From Beroe forskalii (Eukaryota > Ctenophora > Nuda > Beroida > Beroidae): 64,000 nucleotides of DNA. Below, piece by piece: positions 43,835 through 56,000 of the stretch. The stretch spans positions 152,735 to 216,734 of the forward strand of contig WFMF01000303.1 in NCBI GenBank assembly GCA_011033025.1, read 5' to 3'. Under the pieces are notes generated by a model. That model ran no database searches and had not been told where the DNA came from. It was given only the letters and a program-made list of their open reading frames with translations. How positions within the stretch are numbered: position 1 is the stretch's first letter; the number at the start of each line of letters is the position of its first letter. The translations under genes and the position numbers were made by a program.

Positions 43835-46498
43835 CTAGTCAATACCGTGAGCGAATATGAGAACTAGGCCTGGGTTGGTGACAAAGGAGGAGTCCATGTG
43901 CTGGTTTTCTAGGAAGAGGACGACCACTGCTTGGCGGCCTGGAACCCTTCTAGTGACGTACTGCTCGTAACACACTCTGTTTACCTGCGAGGGAGGATGG
44001 ATAGGAGGGGGAGGATGAAGGGTGGATAAGAGAGGGGAGGATGAAGGGGTGTTCTGAACATCTAACATCCCTTTGTTATGTTGTTGATAAGTTAATAGAG
44101 GTGAGAGTAAAGGGCTAAAGATTTAACAAATTGAGGGGAGAAGGGTTGTTGGAGAGACTTATTCATTAAAATACCTGTCGCATTTCGAGACTGTTTAGTC
44201 CATTTGGCCATTTCCTCTCATGAGAGTAGGTGATCAATTCGTTGAGAAGTCTAGCAGGACATCCAGAGTCCTGAGCGAGAGTACAGTAAACAGTTAAAAT
44301 ACAAAATGTAAATTTGAATTATGATCATAGAAAATTCACAAATGCTACTTCATCGTCAATAATTAAGGGGGATGACACAAATTTTCGAGATATGCGATAA
44401 TTACTTTACTACTTTAATTGACCAATTGTCCAATTAAGGACAACTTACTATGCCAGAATTGGACCAAAATTTACACATCACATCTTTGAAGGCCAAAGGG
44501 GCTGGCAAGCGAAAGTAAGACATAAATATGAAAAACTCGTCCTCGGGCCCTTGGAACCCTTGGGCTCGCAATTCGCATTATGGACTCGCCTCCAATGTTT
44601 ATAACTTAATAAATTAGTGTACGACCTTGCACATTGTACCTGTAAAGAGCGTCTGATGTGTCCCTGTAAGACATTGTCTGGTGTGCTGATCATCCCTCCC
44701 CATCGCCTTACCCTCGCCTCGTCCAGACTTTGACACCACCTGTATGTCAAGTTAGCAAGGTGGAGACGGAATTATTAACTAACAAGCAGGCCCGTTTGGG
44801 CCTTGGGCCTGCAAAAACACATCTCACTTGACGCTGCTACACAGCTTCTCTTTCGCAAATTTTAAACACTACCTATCAAAGTGATTGGACACTTTTTACC
44901 ACATCAAAAAATCCGATCAGTTATCAACAAAATGAAATAATTAGTTTTATGAAGGAGCAGAGTGAAGAGTTGTCCTTCGGTTTATCTTAGTCGTGCTAAA
45001 CGATGCGACGTTTGTTACGTTTTGATTGCAAGATGATGTTAATTCGGGGGGGGGGTTATTCTGACAACCGATTCTCATACCGACATTGGACAATTTTTTC
45101 CATTGATCTAGGCTAGAAACTGTCTTCGTAACCTGCTACACTTAAATATTCGATGGTTTTAAACCTTAAATTGCTTTAAACATTAAATTTCGTAGCTACA
45201 GTTATCACCGACTCAACTTTGATTATCGACCATTGACCAACCTCTGCCACAATGAAAGCAATCCATCTGGAATATCTTCCGTTATTCAAGTTATGCCCAT
45301 TCTCCATCTTGAGATCAGGAGATCTTCAAATTGAAATAAAAAAAAACGTCAAAAATTTTCAAAAAACTACAGCACAGCATTGAACAGTAGTAGCGTAATA
45401 GAAAGCACTCGCATAAAACTGATCATAATCTGCACGTGCAAAAATTGGTTTCCATAGCAACGGTACCATTATGCGCATCTTAGCCTTCGTTTCCCTTGAT
45501 ATTTTCTTGGCAAGATCAAATTTAAAATGTGCGCCCGCACATACATAATTCACGTGCTCTTACGAAATTATATTAGAGATAATCAGCTATTTCAGCATTT
45601 CATTCTTGGCCGTATGAATTGGGGGCTTAGGTATTGAATAGTTGAATTTAGTGAGTACACCACCTGATCTCCTCATCACTCAGATTGTGGGGGTTGGACG
45701 GCGCCCCCTCCCTTCCCACACTAGGCCCGGCGTACGCCACCACTCCGCCGCCTGACGGCTGGTTCTCCGTTATGGGTGTTGTCTGCCGCCCTGACTCCTC
45801 CCTCATTCGCTCGAGCTCCGTCTCCAACGTTACAACTTTGTTCTTCAGCTCGTAGATGATAGGCATGAGGGTGTGTCGGAGGTCCTGTACACAATTATGG
45901 TTCTGCATCTCGTCCAGAGGGACTTCTACTCCACATCCACGAGTACAGGGTACCTGGAACACGGCGTAATACTATGATAGGTATAGTCACTAGTAAAGAA
46001 AGAAAGAAGTACAGAGTACCAGGTAACCCCAGTTCACCACGATTCCTGCTAAGCTGCTAACCCTCTTCAATGCCTTTTTGTACTTTCGTTCAACAAAAGG
46101 GCGAATGGGAGCAGGGAAATGGAAAATGCAGCAGTGTAACAAGAATAACTGTTTCTTACCGGTCGCTGAGGACTGTATGCACATCCATTTAAATGGGTAT
46201 GAAGCAGTTCCAACTTGACATGTATGGAGCATCCGAACTCCTCGTTATCACACTTGATGACCAGCTTCTTGTGGATGTTCCTCAGTATCCGGGAAGGTGG
46301 TTTCAGATCACTCTGTGTCAGGGCTGTCCTGTCAACCGGGCAGGTGTGGTGCTCGTTTAGCCAGCCCTGTATACACTCGATGCAGAACGCATGTTCACAT
46401 TCTGCTGCCTGGACGGGGTCCCGGAGCACCTCACGACAAATGCAGCAGATCAGCTCCTCATCTATCTCACCCTCGAACCTGTTCATGTCGTAACCCAT
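43835..46498 (-). CDS. RNF41: RNF41/NRDP1 E3 ubiquitin ligase, complete (five coding exons)
   Basis: Coding exons 46160-46498, 45664-45953, 44640-44739, 44175-44270 and 43835-43984 give 324 residues (human 317). The N-terminus MGYDMNRFEGEIDEELIC is diagnostic. The RING (residues 18-56) is the C3HC3D type of NRDP1: C18, C21, C34, H36, C39, C42, C53 and D56. A TRAF-type zinc region follows (CDNEEFGC... HNC), then a coiled coil (about 135-170), then the substrate-binding C-terminal domain with RWGGMISTPD and LVLIFAHG near the end. NRDP1 ubiquitinates ErbB3/4, BRUCE and MyD88 in vertebrates. An insertion rich in Pro/Gly/Thr (about 175-200) replaces the long coiled coil of human. Exon 2 ends AG/gtggtgt and exon 3 starts cag/GTGGTGT, so the same nine bases flank the intron; reading through gives a short RWCTH-stop tail. 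All other junctions are standard. Confidence 0.95.
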
Positions 46499-46798
46499 CT
46501 CTGAAACAAACACAGGGGTTGTAATCATATGTCTCACCCTCAAATTGGCTCCCTATCTTAATCCATTTCCGAAAGCTTACATTATTCTTTTTCGCTTAAA
46601 TATATTTTATATCAAAGTGTCGCTTAATTGTGCGAATTACAGTTTCCGCAGTGGTAAAGTTTTTCACACAAGTTAGGCATAGTGCTGTAGCAATCAGAAA
46701 ATCAAAGGGATTTTTTGGAACTTAAAAGCATATTGTGTAGGAACTTTTTCTTCACTAGATATATTGTATTCTACCAATAAAGCAATTATTGAACAAAC

Positions 46799-46880
46799 CT
46801 GAGGTAGCTCCTTCGTTTTCTGTAGGATGGTGCTGAGAAAACAGGCGATTCCAGGAGTGGAATCAGTGGAGTCCAACTTT
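46799..46880 (-). other. Possible 5' untranslated exon of RNF41
   Basis: A good donor (ctcag/gtttgt at 46799/46798) follows a short GC-richer segment, and the first coding exon starts with an acceptor (tttcag/ag) two bases before its ATG, so an upstream non-coding exon is required. This is the nearest candidate. Its ends share a 9-bp inverted repeat (gaggtagct / agctacctc). Confidence 0.4.
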
Positions 46881-47069
46881 AGAACTTTAAAACTTAGCTA
46901 CCTCAAGAGAAAAGTATAAGAGTATAAGTAGGTATTAACATAATATTACTTTATTAGTAGACCTATTATCTTATTAGTTTGATGAATTACCTGGACAAAT
47001 TTCAATATAGTGTCGAAATAATGTTTACTAGAAAGTGGACTTCAAAAGCCAACTTATTCCGATTACTCT

Positions 47070-49770
47070 AGTAGCCAGGTAGGGTTGAGTATGCATTTTG
47101 GACGGCGTTTGTTTTGAGGGTTGGAATGGCTTCGTATGGTGGATACAAAAAAGTTGGTGGGGACTCGTTAACTGTAAGTGTGGCGTTTGGCCCAAAATTG
47201 GCCCAAATCCAAAATTGGGCCATACGCGAACTTTAAGTAGGGCTATCTCAGCTTCCTTTTGGAGTTGGGAGCAAACGTTGGTGTGTAAAATGACCGCAAT
47301 GGTCGAAATATGCCAGGCGGATGATGGTTCCAAGACGGTAAGAGCTTTATTTTCCGAGATATTCACGATTTTGTTCATGCGCTGTAAGCGCCTTGACCCA
47401 ATAACCACGAAATTTCTATCTTTTTACAGACTGAGTAATTTGCAATCGAAAAATCATCTTGAATAGACTTTTTGCATGTCAGATTGATGACCCTGGACTC
47501 TTTTGTTCAAGATTAGGTCTATTCACAGCCTGGAAACCCTCATATTACTTGACTTTCATCCCAGTTCTATGCTATCGCATGGGTGAAATCAAGTTTTTCA
47601 TGGTATATTTGATGCATATATCCTTGAATCCATCTATAGGATGGATAGTGCAATGATTTTTTGTCTGACGTCTACTGCTGCTCAGTATTTAGGTTATCTT
47701 TTGCCGAAATAATAGATACTCAGATATGTGATATTTGCATCAAGTGGATTCTTTCCAAGTCTCCACGACAATATCGTTCAGCTCATTCAGCTCACCTCTA
47801 CAGCTCACCTCTCTGACTGGATGTTATAGATAGAAAGTATGCTGTGGATGTGCTTCTCAGATGGTCCTCATCTGTTGTGCTGCTTCCAACATCTGCAAGA
47901 AATTCATCAACATCAGAGCAGAGTGTCATGGCTGGGAATAGGTTTTCCTTCAAGATATTTTTCACCCTGATATACCGCCTTGAGCTCCATTCCTCACCAA
48001 TGAGAAAGTTGCAGCTATCGCTGTGATGAGTCAGAAAAGAGTTGGGGAGTGGAGAACAATCCTGTCCAATGCTGTTGCCGAGAGGAGGTGAGGAGGCTCC
48101 TTTCGGGAGCCCTGGCAAAGTAGTGGGGTGAATGAGGCCAAGAACAGCAGACACCAAGGAATTTATGGCATCTTTCCTTGGTTCTAACTTGGAAGCCACA
48201 TTATTGAATTTTTTGTGTCACAGATAAAACATATATATCATCCATTGATAGCTATTGACAACTATGCATCTTTCCAAAAAGTTTAGAGTTCACTGATCCA
48301 AGCATTGTTGAGTCAAAACCGATTTCTGACACTTCCAATTCAAAGTCGTAAAAGTACCATAAATGAGTTAAATTTGATTGAATAGTGATACAAATGGAAT
48401 CAAGTTGGTCATGCTTAGTTGTCGCTAGAATCCAAATTCAGGCTTTGTGTCTCGGGAAAATCCACTTGGGCCAAATATCTCATTAAAGTTATCTGTATAC
48501 TCATGATTTGTTTCAGTAATCAATTACCTAAGTGCTGAGTAACAGTACAGTGAAGAAGTGAGAAACATATCAAAAACAACTTTGGCATAACGTATTCAAT
48601 GCTTCAATGATATTGGAGGTACATAAAGGGAAGCAGCAAGCCACCAGCCATGTCTAATAGAAGCCTACCTTAACCTGGAATTTTAGGTTTCTTCTGGTAT
48701 ATGCGTCAATTATACAGTCAAAAACTTATTTTAACCCATGTGATAGCAAAGAACTGGAATGAAATTGAACATTGGACAGGATGGTTCTCAACTCTCCAAC
48801 TCATTTCTGACTTATCACAGCGATAGCTGCAACTTTCACATTGTTGAGGAATGGAGCTCAAGGTGGTAGATCAGGGTGAAAAATATTTTGAAGGAAAACC
48901 TCTTCCCAGCCAGGACACTCTGCTCTGATGTTGATGAATTTCTTGCAGATGTTGGAAGCAGCACAACAGATGAGGACCATCTGAGAAGCACATCCACAGC
49001 ATACTTTCTATCTATAACATCCAGTCAGAGAGGTGAGCTGTAGAGGTGAGCTGAATGAGCTGAACGATATTGTCGTGGAGACTTGGAAAGAATCCACTTG
49101 ATGCAAATATCACATATCTGAGTATCTATTATTTCGGCAAAAGATAACCTAAATACTGAGCAGCAATAGACGTCAGACAAAAATCATTGCACTATCCATC
49201 CTATGGGTGGATTCAAGGATATATGCGTCAAATATACCATCAAAAACTTGATTTCACCCATGCGATAGCATATAACTGGGATGAAAGTCAAGTAATATGA
49301 GGGTTTCCAGGCAGTGAATAGACCTAATCTTGAACAAAAGAGTCCAGGGTCATCAATCTGACATGTCAAAAGTCAATTTAAGATGATTTTTCGATTGCAA
49401 ATTACTCAGTCTGTAAAAAGATAGAAATTTCGTGGTTATTGGGTCAAGGCGCTTACAGCGCATGAACAAAATCGTGAATATCTCGGAAAATAAAGCTCTT
49501 ACCGTCTTGGAACCATCATCCGCCTGGCATATTTCGACCATTGCGGTCATTTTACACACCAACGTTTGCTCCCAACTCCAAAAGGAAGCTGAGATAGCCC
49601 TACTTAAAGTTCGCGTATGGCCCAATTTTGGATTTGGGCCAATTTTGGGCCAAACGCCACACTTACAGTTAACGAGTCCCCACCAACTTTTTTGTATCCA
49701 CCATACGAAGCCATTCCAACCCTCAAAACAAACGCCGTCCAAAATGCATACTCAACCCTACCTGGCTACT
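47070..49770. mobile_element. 2.7-kb foldback element with about 1-kb inverted arms
   Basis: The left arm (47070 to about 48073) and right arm (about 48766 to 49770) are reverse complements at high identity, starting AGTAGCCAGGTAGGGTTGAG at each outer end. About 690 bp of spacer lies between. Each arm contains the same ORFs on opposite strands, so arm-internal ORFs (about 127 codons) are mirror images. One arm ORF (47798-48199, minus, 133 codons, acidic, ends SSQRGEL) is open in the left arm but interrupted in the right. No transposase domain is recognised. The spacer holds a further diverged copy (about 48705-48768) of an arm segment (49225-49290). No clear target-site duplication was found. 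It resembles long-armed foldback or MULE-type non-autonomous DNA transposons. Confidence 0.85.
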
Positions 49771-50229
49771 CGAATAGATTTCAAAACACTGTTCTTTCAT
49801 GCAACTTGCCGATTTTATTAAAAAGGTGCTTACAACAAGTGAGAGACAGACTGATTGCAGAATGGTGAATGTTTTTCATTGGTGTATGAAAATTTCATTT
49901 GACCCTTAAATCAATTGACCAAAAATTCATCTGGCCCCACTTTAACCGGCATCTTTTGACCTGCTCTTTGGACAGAAATCTCGAGGTCGTTTTTGTTGTT
50001 AATAAGTTAGGGCCGGTTAAATACTTGAATGAGGACAAATAAAGGAATAAGATATATAAAATCTGGCAAATACTCAACTATCAAGTTAGAAACATAATTG
50101 TAGTTAAATTATATGTTTATATTGTATCAAGTTTAAATTTGAAGAAAATCAAAGCATGCATTAAAAGATTCACCAACTTACAAACAAATTTTTAACACGA
50201 ACAAAAAGGCAGCTAGTGGTAACTCAGCA
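49771..50229. other. KPTN 3' flank
   Basis: AT-rich. Words such as ggccggttaaa near 50010 recur at 52090 and 52430, hinting at a small dispersed repeat. No exon is recognised. Confidence 0.4.
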
Positions 50230-51576
50230 TCATTGTTCTAATTCATTCTGAGCATTTGGTGAGGCATCATCACTTTTAGGATGTTCATGAATGAAAGGGC
50301 ACTCTAAGGAATTCAATTCAAGGATTGTTTTCTGAATATACAGCTGGGCAGTCTTCAAACACCGCTGTAAAATGTGTATACCATCGAAAGTCAGGATGAT
50401 TATTTCTGGAAGGCCATCATTTGTGATATCACTGTAACAAATTTCGTAGATAGGGCTGCAATAATTCCTTTGGTAGCAAATCTGTGGAACTAAGGAACCC
50501 TCCGAAAGATATAACTTGTACACAAAGAAAACCCGTCCATAGGTACCAACTAGAATTTCTAGCTCGCCATCACAGTCTATATCCATAGTACTTATACACG
50601 TGACACTGTCACAAAGGGTAGATTCAGGGAGAATAGTCTGCTTAGAGAGCTTGTTAGTAACATTGATATCAGTGAACAAAACCACTTGCTCCACCATACA
50701 GGCCCCTGCCAAACACACAAGACCTTCCACTATGAAGAGCTTCACTGCTGAAATAGGACCTTCCCAATCGTAAACATCATCCCAGCACACGCCCTTAGAG
50801 TTATTGGCATAAAGATGGATATTCCCATCAAGTGTTCCGAACGCGAGATACCACAACCCTTCTTCCCCCACCATGATATCCAGACAGAGAATGTACTCGT
50901 GAGCCATCCTGATATCGTGAGACACCTGGTACTGATGGACACTGGTGCTGTGTTCCCCATCTCTTGGCAGAGACTTCTTATCATACCCAGGTCGATGCAT
51001 ACAGTTATAAAGTCCGGGATAGTGCTCCTTCACCTTGGTATCCTCTACCTTCCTGATCTGACACTCGGGTTGCACACAGTAGGAGTAGAGTACTACACAA
51101 GGGTCTGTGTAGTAAGAAGCAAATATTGTCATGTCAGGGTATTCAGAATGTAATGACAAGGGGTTGTGGAAAAGTTTAACCACATTGGGCTTACTATGCA
51201 ATGCTTCTTCCAGTTTGAATTTGATCTTCATGGTCTGTAACTCCAACTGAAAGATACAAAGGGTGTATTTCATTTCGTGGAAATAAACCACAGCCATGGT
51301 ACACGTGTTTTCAGAGTTTTGTAGAGTATCCAAGTGTACAATTTCCCTAGGAGAAGGGTCCATGTTATTGGAATCTTTGCTGGGAGTGTAGCAGAGTTTT
51401 CTACCAAGTTCATCATTTAATTTGTCCCAGTAGAGGTGATACACCTTGTCACTGATAGTACAGAATGTCTGACCACCATCTGTCATGCAGAGTAAGGAAA
51501 AACTTGTTGTGGAGTTGCCTTCCAACTTGACCTGGTCCGTCGATTCAAAGTGCATCTCGTAAAACTTAAGGTCCAT
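50230..51576 (-). CDS. KPTN: Kaptin (KICSTOR subunit), single exon, complete
   Basis: 448 codons, against 436 in human. Kaptin is a beta-propeller-like protein of the KICSTOR complex (KPTN, ITFG2, C12orf66, SZT2), which brings GATOR1 to lysosomes so that amino-acid or glucose shortage switches off mTORC1; it was first found as an actin-associated protein. Similarity is best in the second half: GPISAVKLF (273-281), then DSVTCISTMDIDCDGELEI (about 323-341) with its FG-GAP-like D-x-D-x-D-G motif, VGTYGR (343-348), and SDITNDGLPEI..GIHILQ (382-404), all at the positions of the human protein. The ATG is in a good context (caacATGG). There are no introns, unlike vertebrate KPTN, so it is either an intron-poor locus or an old retrocopy; the long conserved ORF argues that it is functional. 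Confidence 0.92.
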   Translation of the reverse strand: MDLKFYEMHFESTDQVKLEGNSTTSFSLLCMTDGGQTFCTISDKVYHLYWDKLNDELGRKLCYTPSKDSNNMDPSPREIVHLDTLQNSENTCTMAVVYFHEMKYTLCIFQLELQTMKIKFKLEEALHSKPNVVKLFHNPLSLHSEYPDMTIFASYYTDPCVVLYSYCVQPECQIRKVEDTKVKEHYPGLYNCMHRPGYDKKSLPRDGEHSTSVHQYQVSHDIRMAHEYILCLDIMVGEEGLWYLAFGTLDGNIHLYANNSKGVCWDDVYDWEGPISAVKLFIVEGLVCLAGACMVEQVVLFTDINVTNKLSKQTILPESTLCDSVTCISTMDIDCDGELEILVGTYGRVFFVYKLYLSEGSLVPQICYQRNYCSPIYEICYSDITNDGLPEIIILTFDGIHILQRCLKTAQLYIQKTILELNSLECPFIHEHPKSDDASPNAQNELEQ

Positions 51577-53018
51577 GTTGATCTGATTACAATAAGATCT
51601 TTAGTACTCTAGTAGGTATTATTGGAATTGAGGTACATGATTCCTTCCCAAGCCAGGGCGGTAACACACTACAGGAAAGAAATAGAGTCGGGACCTATCT
51701 AATTAGCTAGAACGATTGATAGGTAAAATTTAGGTTTGACTTTGATCGATCAAATACAGTAAAGCAGTAAAGATAAAATTTAAGTAAGACAAAATTCAAA
51801 TAAAGACAAAATTCCAAATTTGCAAGATTTTATGAATTAATTCATACTACACATTTCCTTCCATGTATAATCTACCTATGTATGAGATGTGTTGTCACGG
51901 GACAAAGCACAATTCAATTGCCTTGGGTATCTGTTGCGAGTCCTGAAGATTTTAACTTCTGAGATGTTCTTTTTCCACGAACATTCTTCATTAATATTAA
52001 TTAGGGTACAAAATAAACAAACATCTTTATTAATAAATCCTGTAATATCATGCATACATTAATCTACCTTCTTGACCTTCATTTATTAACCGGCCCTTAA
52101 TAAGGACAAAAATGAATTATTTTTTGTCGAAAGGGCTGATAAAAATGAGGCCATTCAAATTAAAGGCCAGTTAATTTAGGTTTAGGTCAAATGAAACTTT
52201 TATGACTTGACTCAAATACAGTCCTAAATTCACTTAAACATCATAATACAATACTTTTCACCTATATATTTAACACGATAATTACCTAAATCATCATAAA
52301 TCATGATAATATAAGACTGTGGTTCTGGTCTTTTGATGCAAAGTATAAAAATATAAATGGGTTTCAGTGCTTAAGTGATCATTTTAGAGCACGAAATCCT
52401 TGATCTGGCAACATTTTGTCCAAACGGCCGGTTAAAAAGAGGCCTTTAAGTAAAAAAGGTTGGTTAAAAAGGCCAATAAGGTAGATATGTATCTATATAC
52501 TTATATCATATATGAATTTTATATGGATTGAAACCCCCCGGAACCATACCATAAGGGTTTTGAAATAAAATATAATGATAACAATATAATAAATCATGAA
52601 AGAAAAGGCGCATAGATATGGCCTTAATCCATGTTTTCACCGTGCACTGTAGCCAGATTGCCACTGTTCGACTCCTAACACATATTAATTATTGATGAGC
52701 AGCACTCAAAAAGCAGAAACCAAGACACAGTCAAAATGGTGGATGAGGACTTGGAGGAGGGTTCTCTGTGGACTCCTTGGCACGAGGCAGTTCGTATGAT
52801 TTTTTGAATTGCTGCCAGAATCTGGGGCATTGTTACTACTACTACTATAGTACTAAACAGTGGACAGATCTGCAAGAGATCCAGACAGCACAGGGTCTCC
52901 CGCTACAGTTGATCCCAGTCGCCAGGGCTACTGTGGAATGTGGATGAGAACGAGTCTTCTACCTTTAACAGGGTTATAGCTTTACAGTATGAAACCTCCT
53001 GTTGCTGGGGCGTTGTTA
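51577..53018. other. Spacer between KPTN and SLC50A1
   Basis: Must include the KPTN promoter and the SLC50A1 3' UTR. No exon is recognised. A GC-richer part (52640-52990) is likely UTR of SLC50A1. The ggccggttaaa / ggccttt words recur at 52090 and 52430. Confidence 0.4.
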
Positions 53019-56000
53019 TCATATGCTTTGCATGATCCCAGAAACAGAATTTGGTTTAGTGTCCCAGTACTTGAAGAATACTCCCAGCTGAATGATCGCC
53101 AGAATGGTTCCGCAAACGTTTGGAAACTGAAACAGTAAACGCTGGTAATCTATGATAATATAAATCAATAAGAGTCCATAAGTTCAATACGATCGAGAAT
53201 AAAATATGGTTCACTGATATAGATCATGCTATCAGCCACATCGTTTGGGCATCTCTCTCCGAAGGGCTGAGGACATCAGAGAGTCTACATCCCCGACCCG
53301 AGGGGCCGAGGATTCAGACCGAGGGCAGCCAAACATGCCAATTGTACCGGCTTTAAGGGACTGCTGGCCAGACGCCAGCAGTACCGGCACGAAGTGCTTA
53401 ATCAAAGCCGTGTTAATAAAGCCGTAGCAGTTTTTCAAGTATTGAACAAAAATACATTTGTCAGCGCCTACAATGATTTGTGAAAGTCATGATTTTTCGT
53501 GTCGCGTTTTAGATATGTTGTGAGACAGTGGAAGTTGCAACGCAGCAATTGCCGCTATGTAACAGGCTGTGACACAAAAACACTAAACTGCCACTCAAAA
53601 ACACAATTATTTGAGCCCCAGTTGTCTCAGTCACTTTTGTCCATATTGTCCCAAATGTCCCACTTGCCCATTTATCCCATATGTCCCATATGTCCCTTTC
53701 TCATTTGACGTCATTTGTCTCAATTGTACCATTTGTCCCAATTGTCCCAGTCTGCATTCACTTTTTAGAGTCCCATTTACTCCATTTTCTGTATCATTTG
53801 TCCCAAATGTCCCTTTGCCCAATTGACCCGTCACAATCCACTTTTTCTTGAGTTTGGGACAATTGGGACAGTGAAACCCCCTGCTGTCAAGATATCACCA
53901 CTGAAACCGTTGGATGGTTGGTCAAATAACCCCCACGGGGATGGATGTGACTTCGGGAATCCAAAAAGCTGAACTGAGACAAATTATACTGACCACATTT
54001 AAACCCACAGGGGGTCATAATTGGCCAACTATTCAACGGTTCTGGTGGTGATAATTTTACTTACAATAATGAATAATGTTTATTGCTATATTTTACTGAA
54101 TGTAATGACGTGTTTATGGTTTCAACTTGTTCTTCATTTTTTGACGGTTAATTATTTATTGATTAATTTCAAAAGCAAACAAGCAAAAAACAATCACAAG
54201 AAAAAAATCATTAAGCCATGCTGAAACTTAATACTTGTTTTATTTCATTATGTGAATATTTTGAAGCACTGGCAATGTGGCAATAGAAGGAGTTGTCAGG
54301 AGTAAGAGATTCCAAAACAATTTTAGCTTATTCATTGTAGAAGTCTAGGGAAGTACGCATTAATACCTTTTAAATATCTTAAATATGTTCACATATTACG
54401 TAATCACTTAGGGGGAGGGGGTTCCGAATGATTATGTTACATGTTATTGTAACAAATACAACCATTGTAAAATTGATTACGAGGGGGACTGGTGGTTAAA
54501 ATCGGTCAAAAATTGATAATGTAATATGTGAACGGTCCTAATATAAAGTGAAGAGGAACGTGAATGATTTGCTGCCATATACAATTAAATTTGAGCTTAC
54601 CAAGAAATTATCAAGAGAAACGAAGGCTTAAGGTGCTTATTGGTTCCATAGCTATGGATGCTGGTTATACTGTGCACGTGCTTTCTACGCAAAATGAGTG
54701 GATTGCAAAATGCCTTGAGAGGAGGAGGAATACATGTGCAAATGGTTAAAAGTGCTCCTGTTGCTATTGTAACATGTGTAGGGCGTCATTTTAATTTCTT
54801 GCCCTGTTGTTATTGTTTCACTGCTCCCTGAAGTGCATAACTGGCGTTCTGGTGGGAACTTTTGATGCGGTATCATTGATTTTTGATAATAATCTATAAC
54901 TCTCGAGGCAAACTTTCTTTTTTCAGCAACTGCACCAATCTTCGACTGGCTCCAAAATAGCATTTTTCGACCACTTAAAATTTATGTTTCCATGAAATCC
55001 AGTAAAATAGCTCGATAGCTATACAGTTAGCAAAGTGTAAAGCAGTCAGAAATTCAATATAAACCAGCAAGAAAGGTTTTGGTCAGAAGCAAACGTAAAT
55101 AATGCATGCCTTGTGATCTGTAGGACCAATTATCGATACATACCTGAAGGTAGGCATAATTGATGAGTAGATTTGGTACCTGCACATATGTATCATTTAT
55201 CAAAGCACCATACCACCACCACATAATGCATTGAGCTGCCACCATAACAGATAGTGGAAAGGACATAGAATCCGTATTCTTTTTCTCTATCACAACTTTC
55301 TGAGGAAAGAGAAAGATCATAGGTTGGGTTTTTAATCAATCCATCAATCAATCATGATGCTACCTATAGGTAGGTACACATTTTCTATATAAGAATTCAG
55401 TATATTAAAATCTTTTTCTTTATTTCATACGTCTATCACATTTAGCCAAATTTTACATACCAACTGTGCAAGAGGAGAGGCAAATGTTGCAATTGTAATA
55501 CAAACACCAATGGTGCCGACAAACTCAGATGCTTCTTGAGTACTTGTATGAGCCCAAGAGCTATAGAAATTCATTGTTACTAATAACAACATGAAGCATC
55601 CAACTGTTTTGTAAACAGATGCCTGAAAATTTGGTGATTATGAATAGTGAATACTGTAGAATAATATATAAGAAGAAAACAATGTCATAAGCAGTTGTAA
55701 AATTTTGGTTAAAGATACCCATCAGTGGGTCAAGGTACCTATTGGCATTTTTACAATGATCATTGAAACTAGTAAACTGATAGTGAGGGTCAGACGACAA
55801 CATAATGTAAAGTAAATTTAGCTTAGTAGTTCAGAGAACATTTTTTGCTGGCTTATAGGTTATTGATTCACTGAAACAAAACACTCCAACTTCTGAGTTG
55901 GGAAAACCCCTTTTTGCATCTAAGTATTATAATACCTAACGTCCTAACCCAGTGCTAATAGATATGTACCTACTGACCTTGCTGGGAGTATACCAATAAT

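Noticed and set aside
47098-47466. 122-129 codon ORFs present in both arms of the foldback element on both strands
   Set aside because: They mirror one another because the arms are inverted copies; neither strand shows a recognisable domain.
53245-53427. 60-codon ORF rich in Arg/Ser/Pro upstream of SLC50A1 exon 6
   Set aside because: It lies in an intron of SLC50A1, has an overlapping opposite-strand ORF and no homologue is recognised; possibly a piece of an old repeat.
55054-55179. Continuation of SLC50A1 exon 5 as PNLLINYAYLQ
   Set aside because: It mimics the SWEET 'PN' motif by chance; splicing at 55180 to exon 6 at 53126 gives the better conserved FPNVCGTILAIIQLG and a proper C-terminus.
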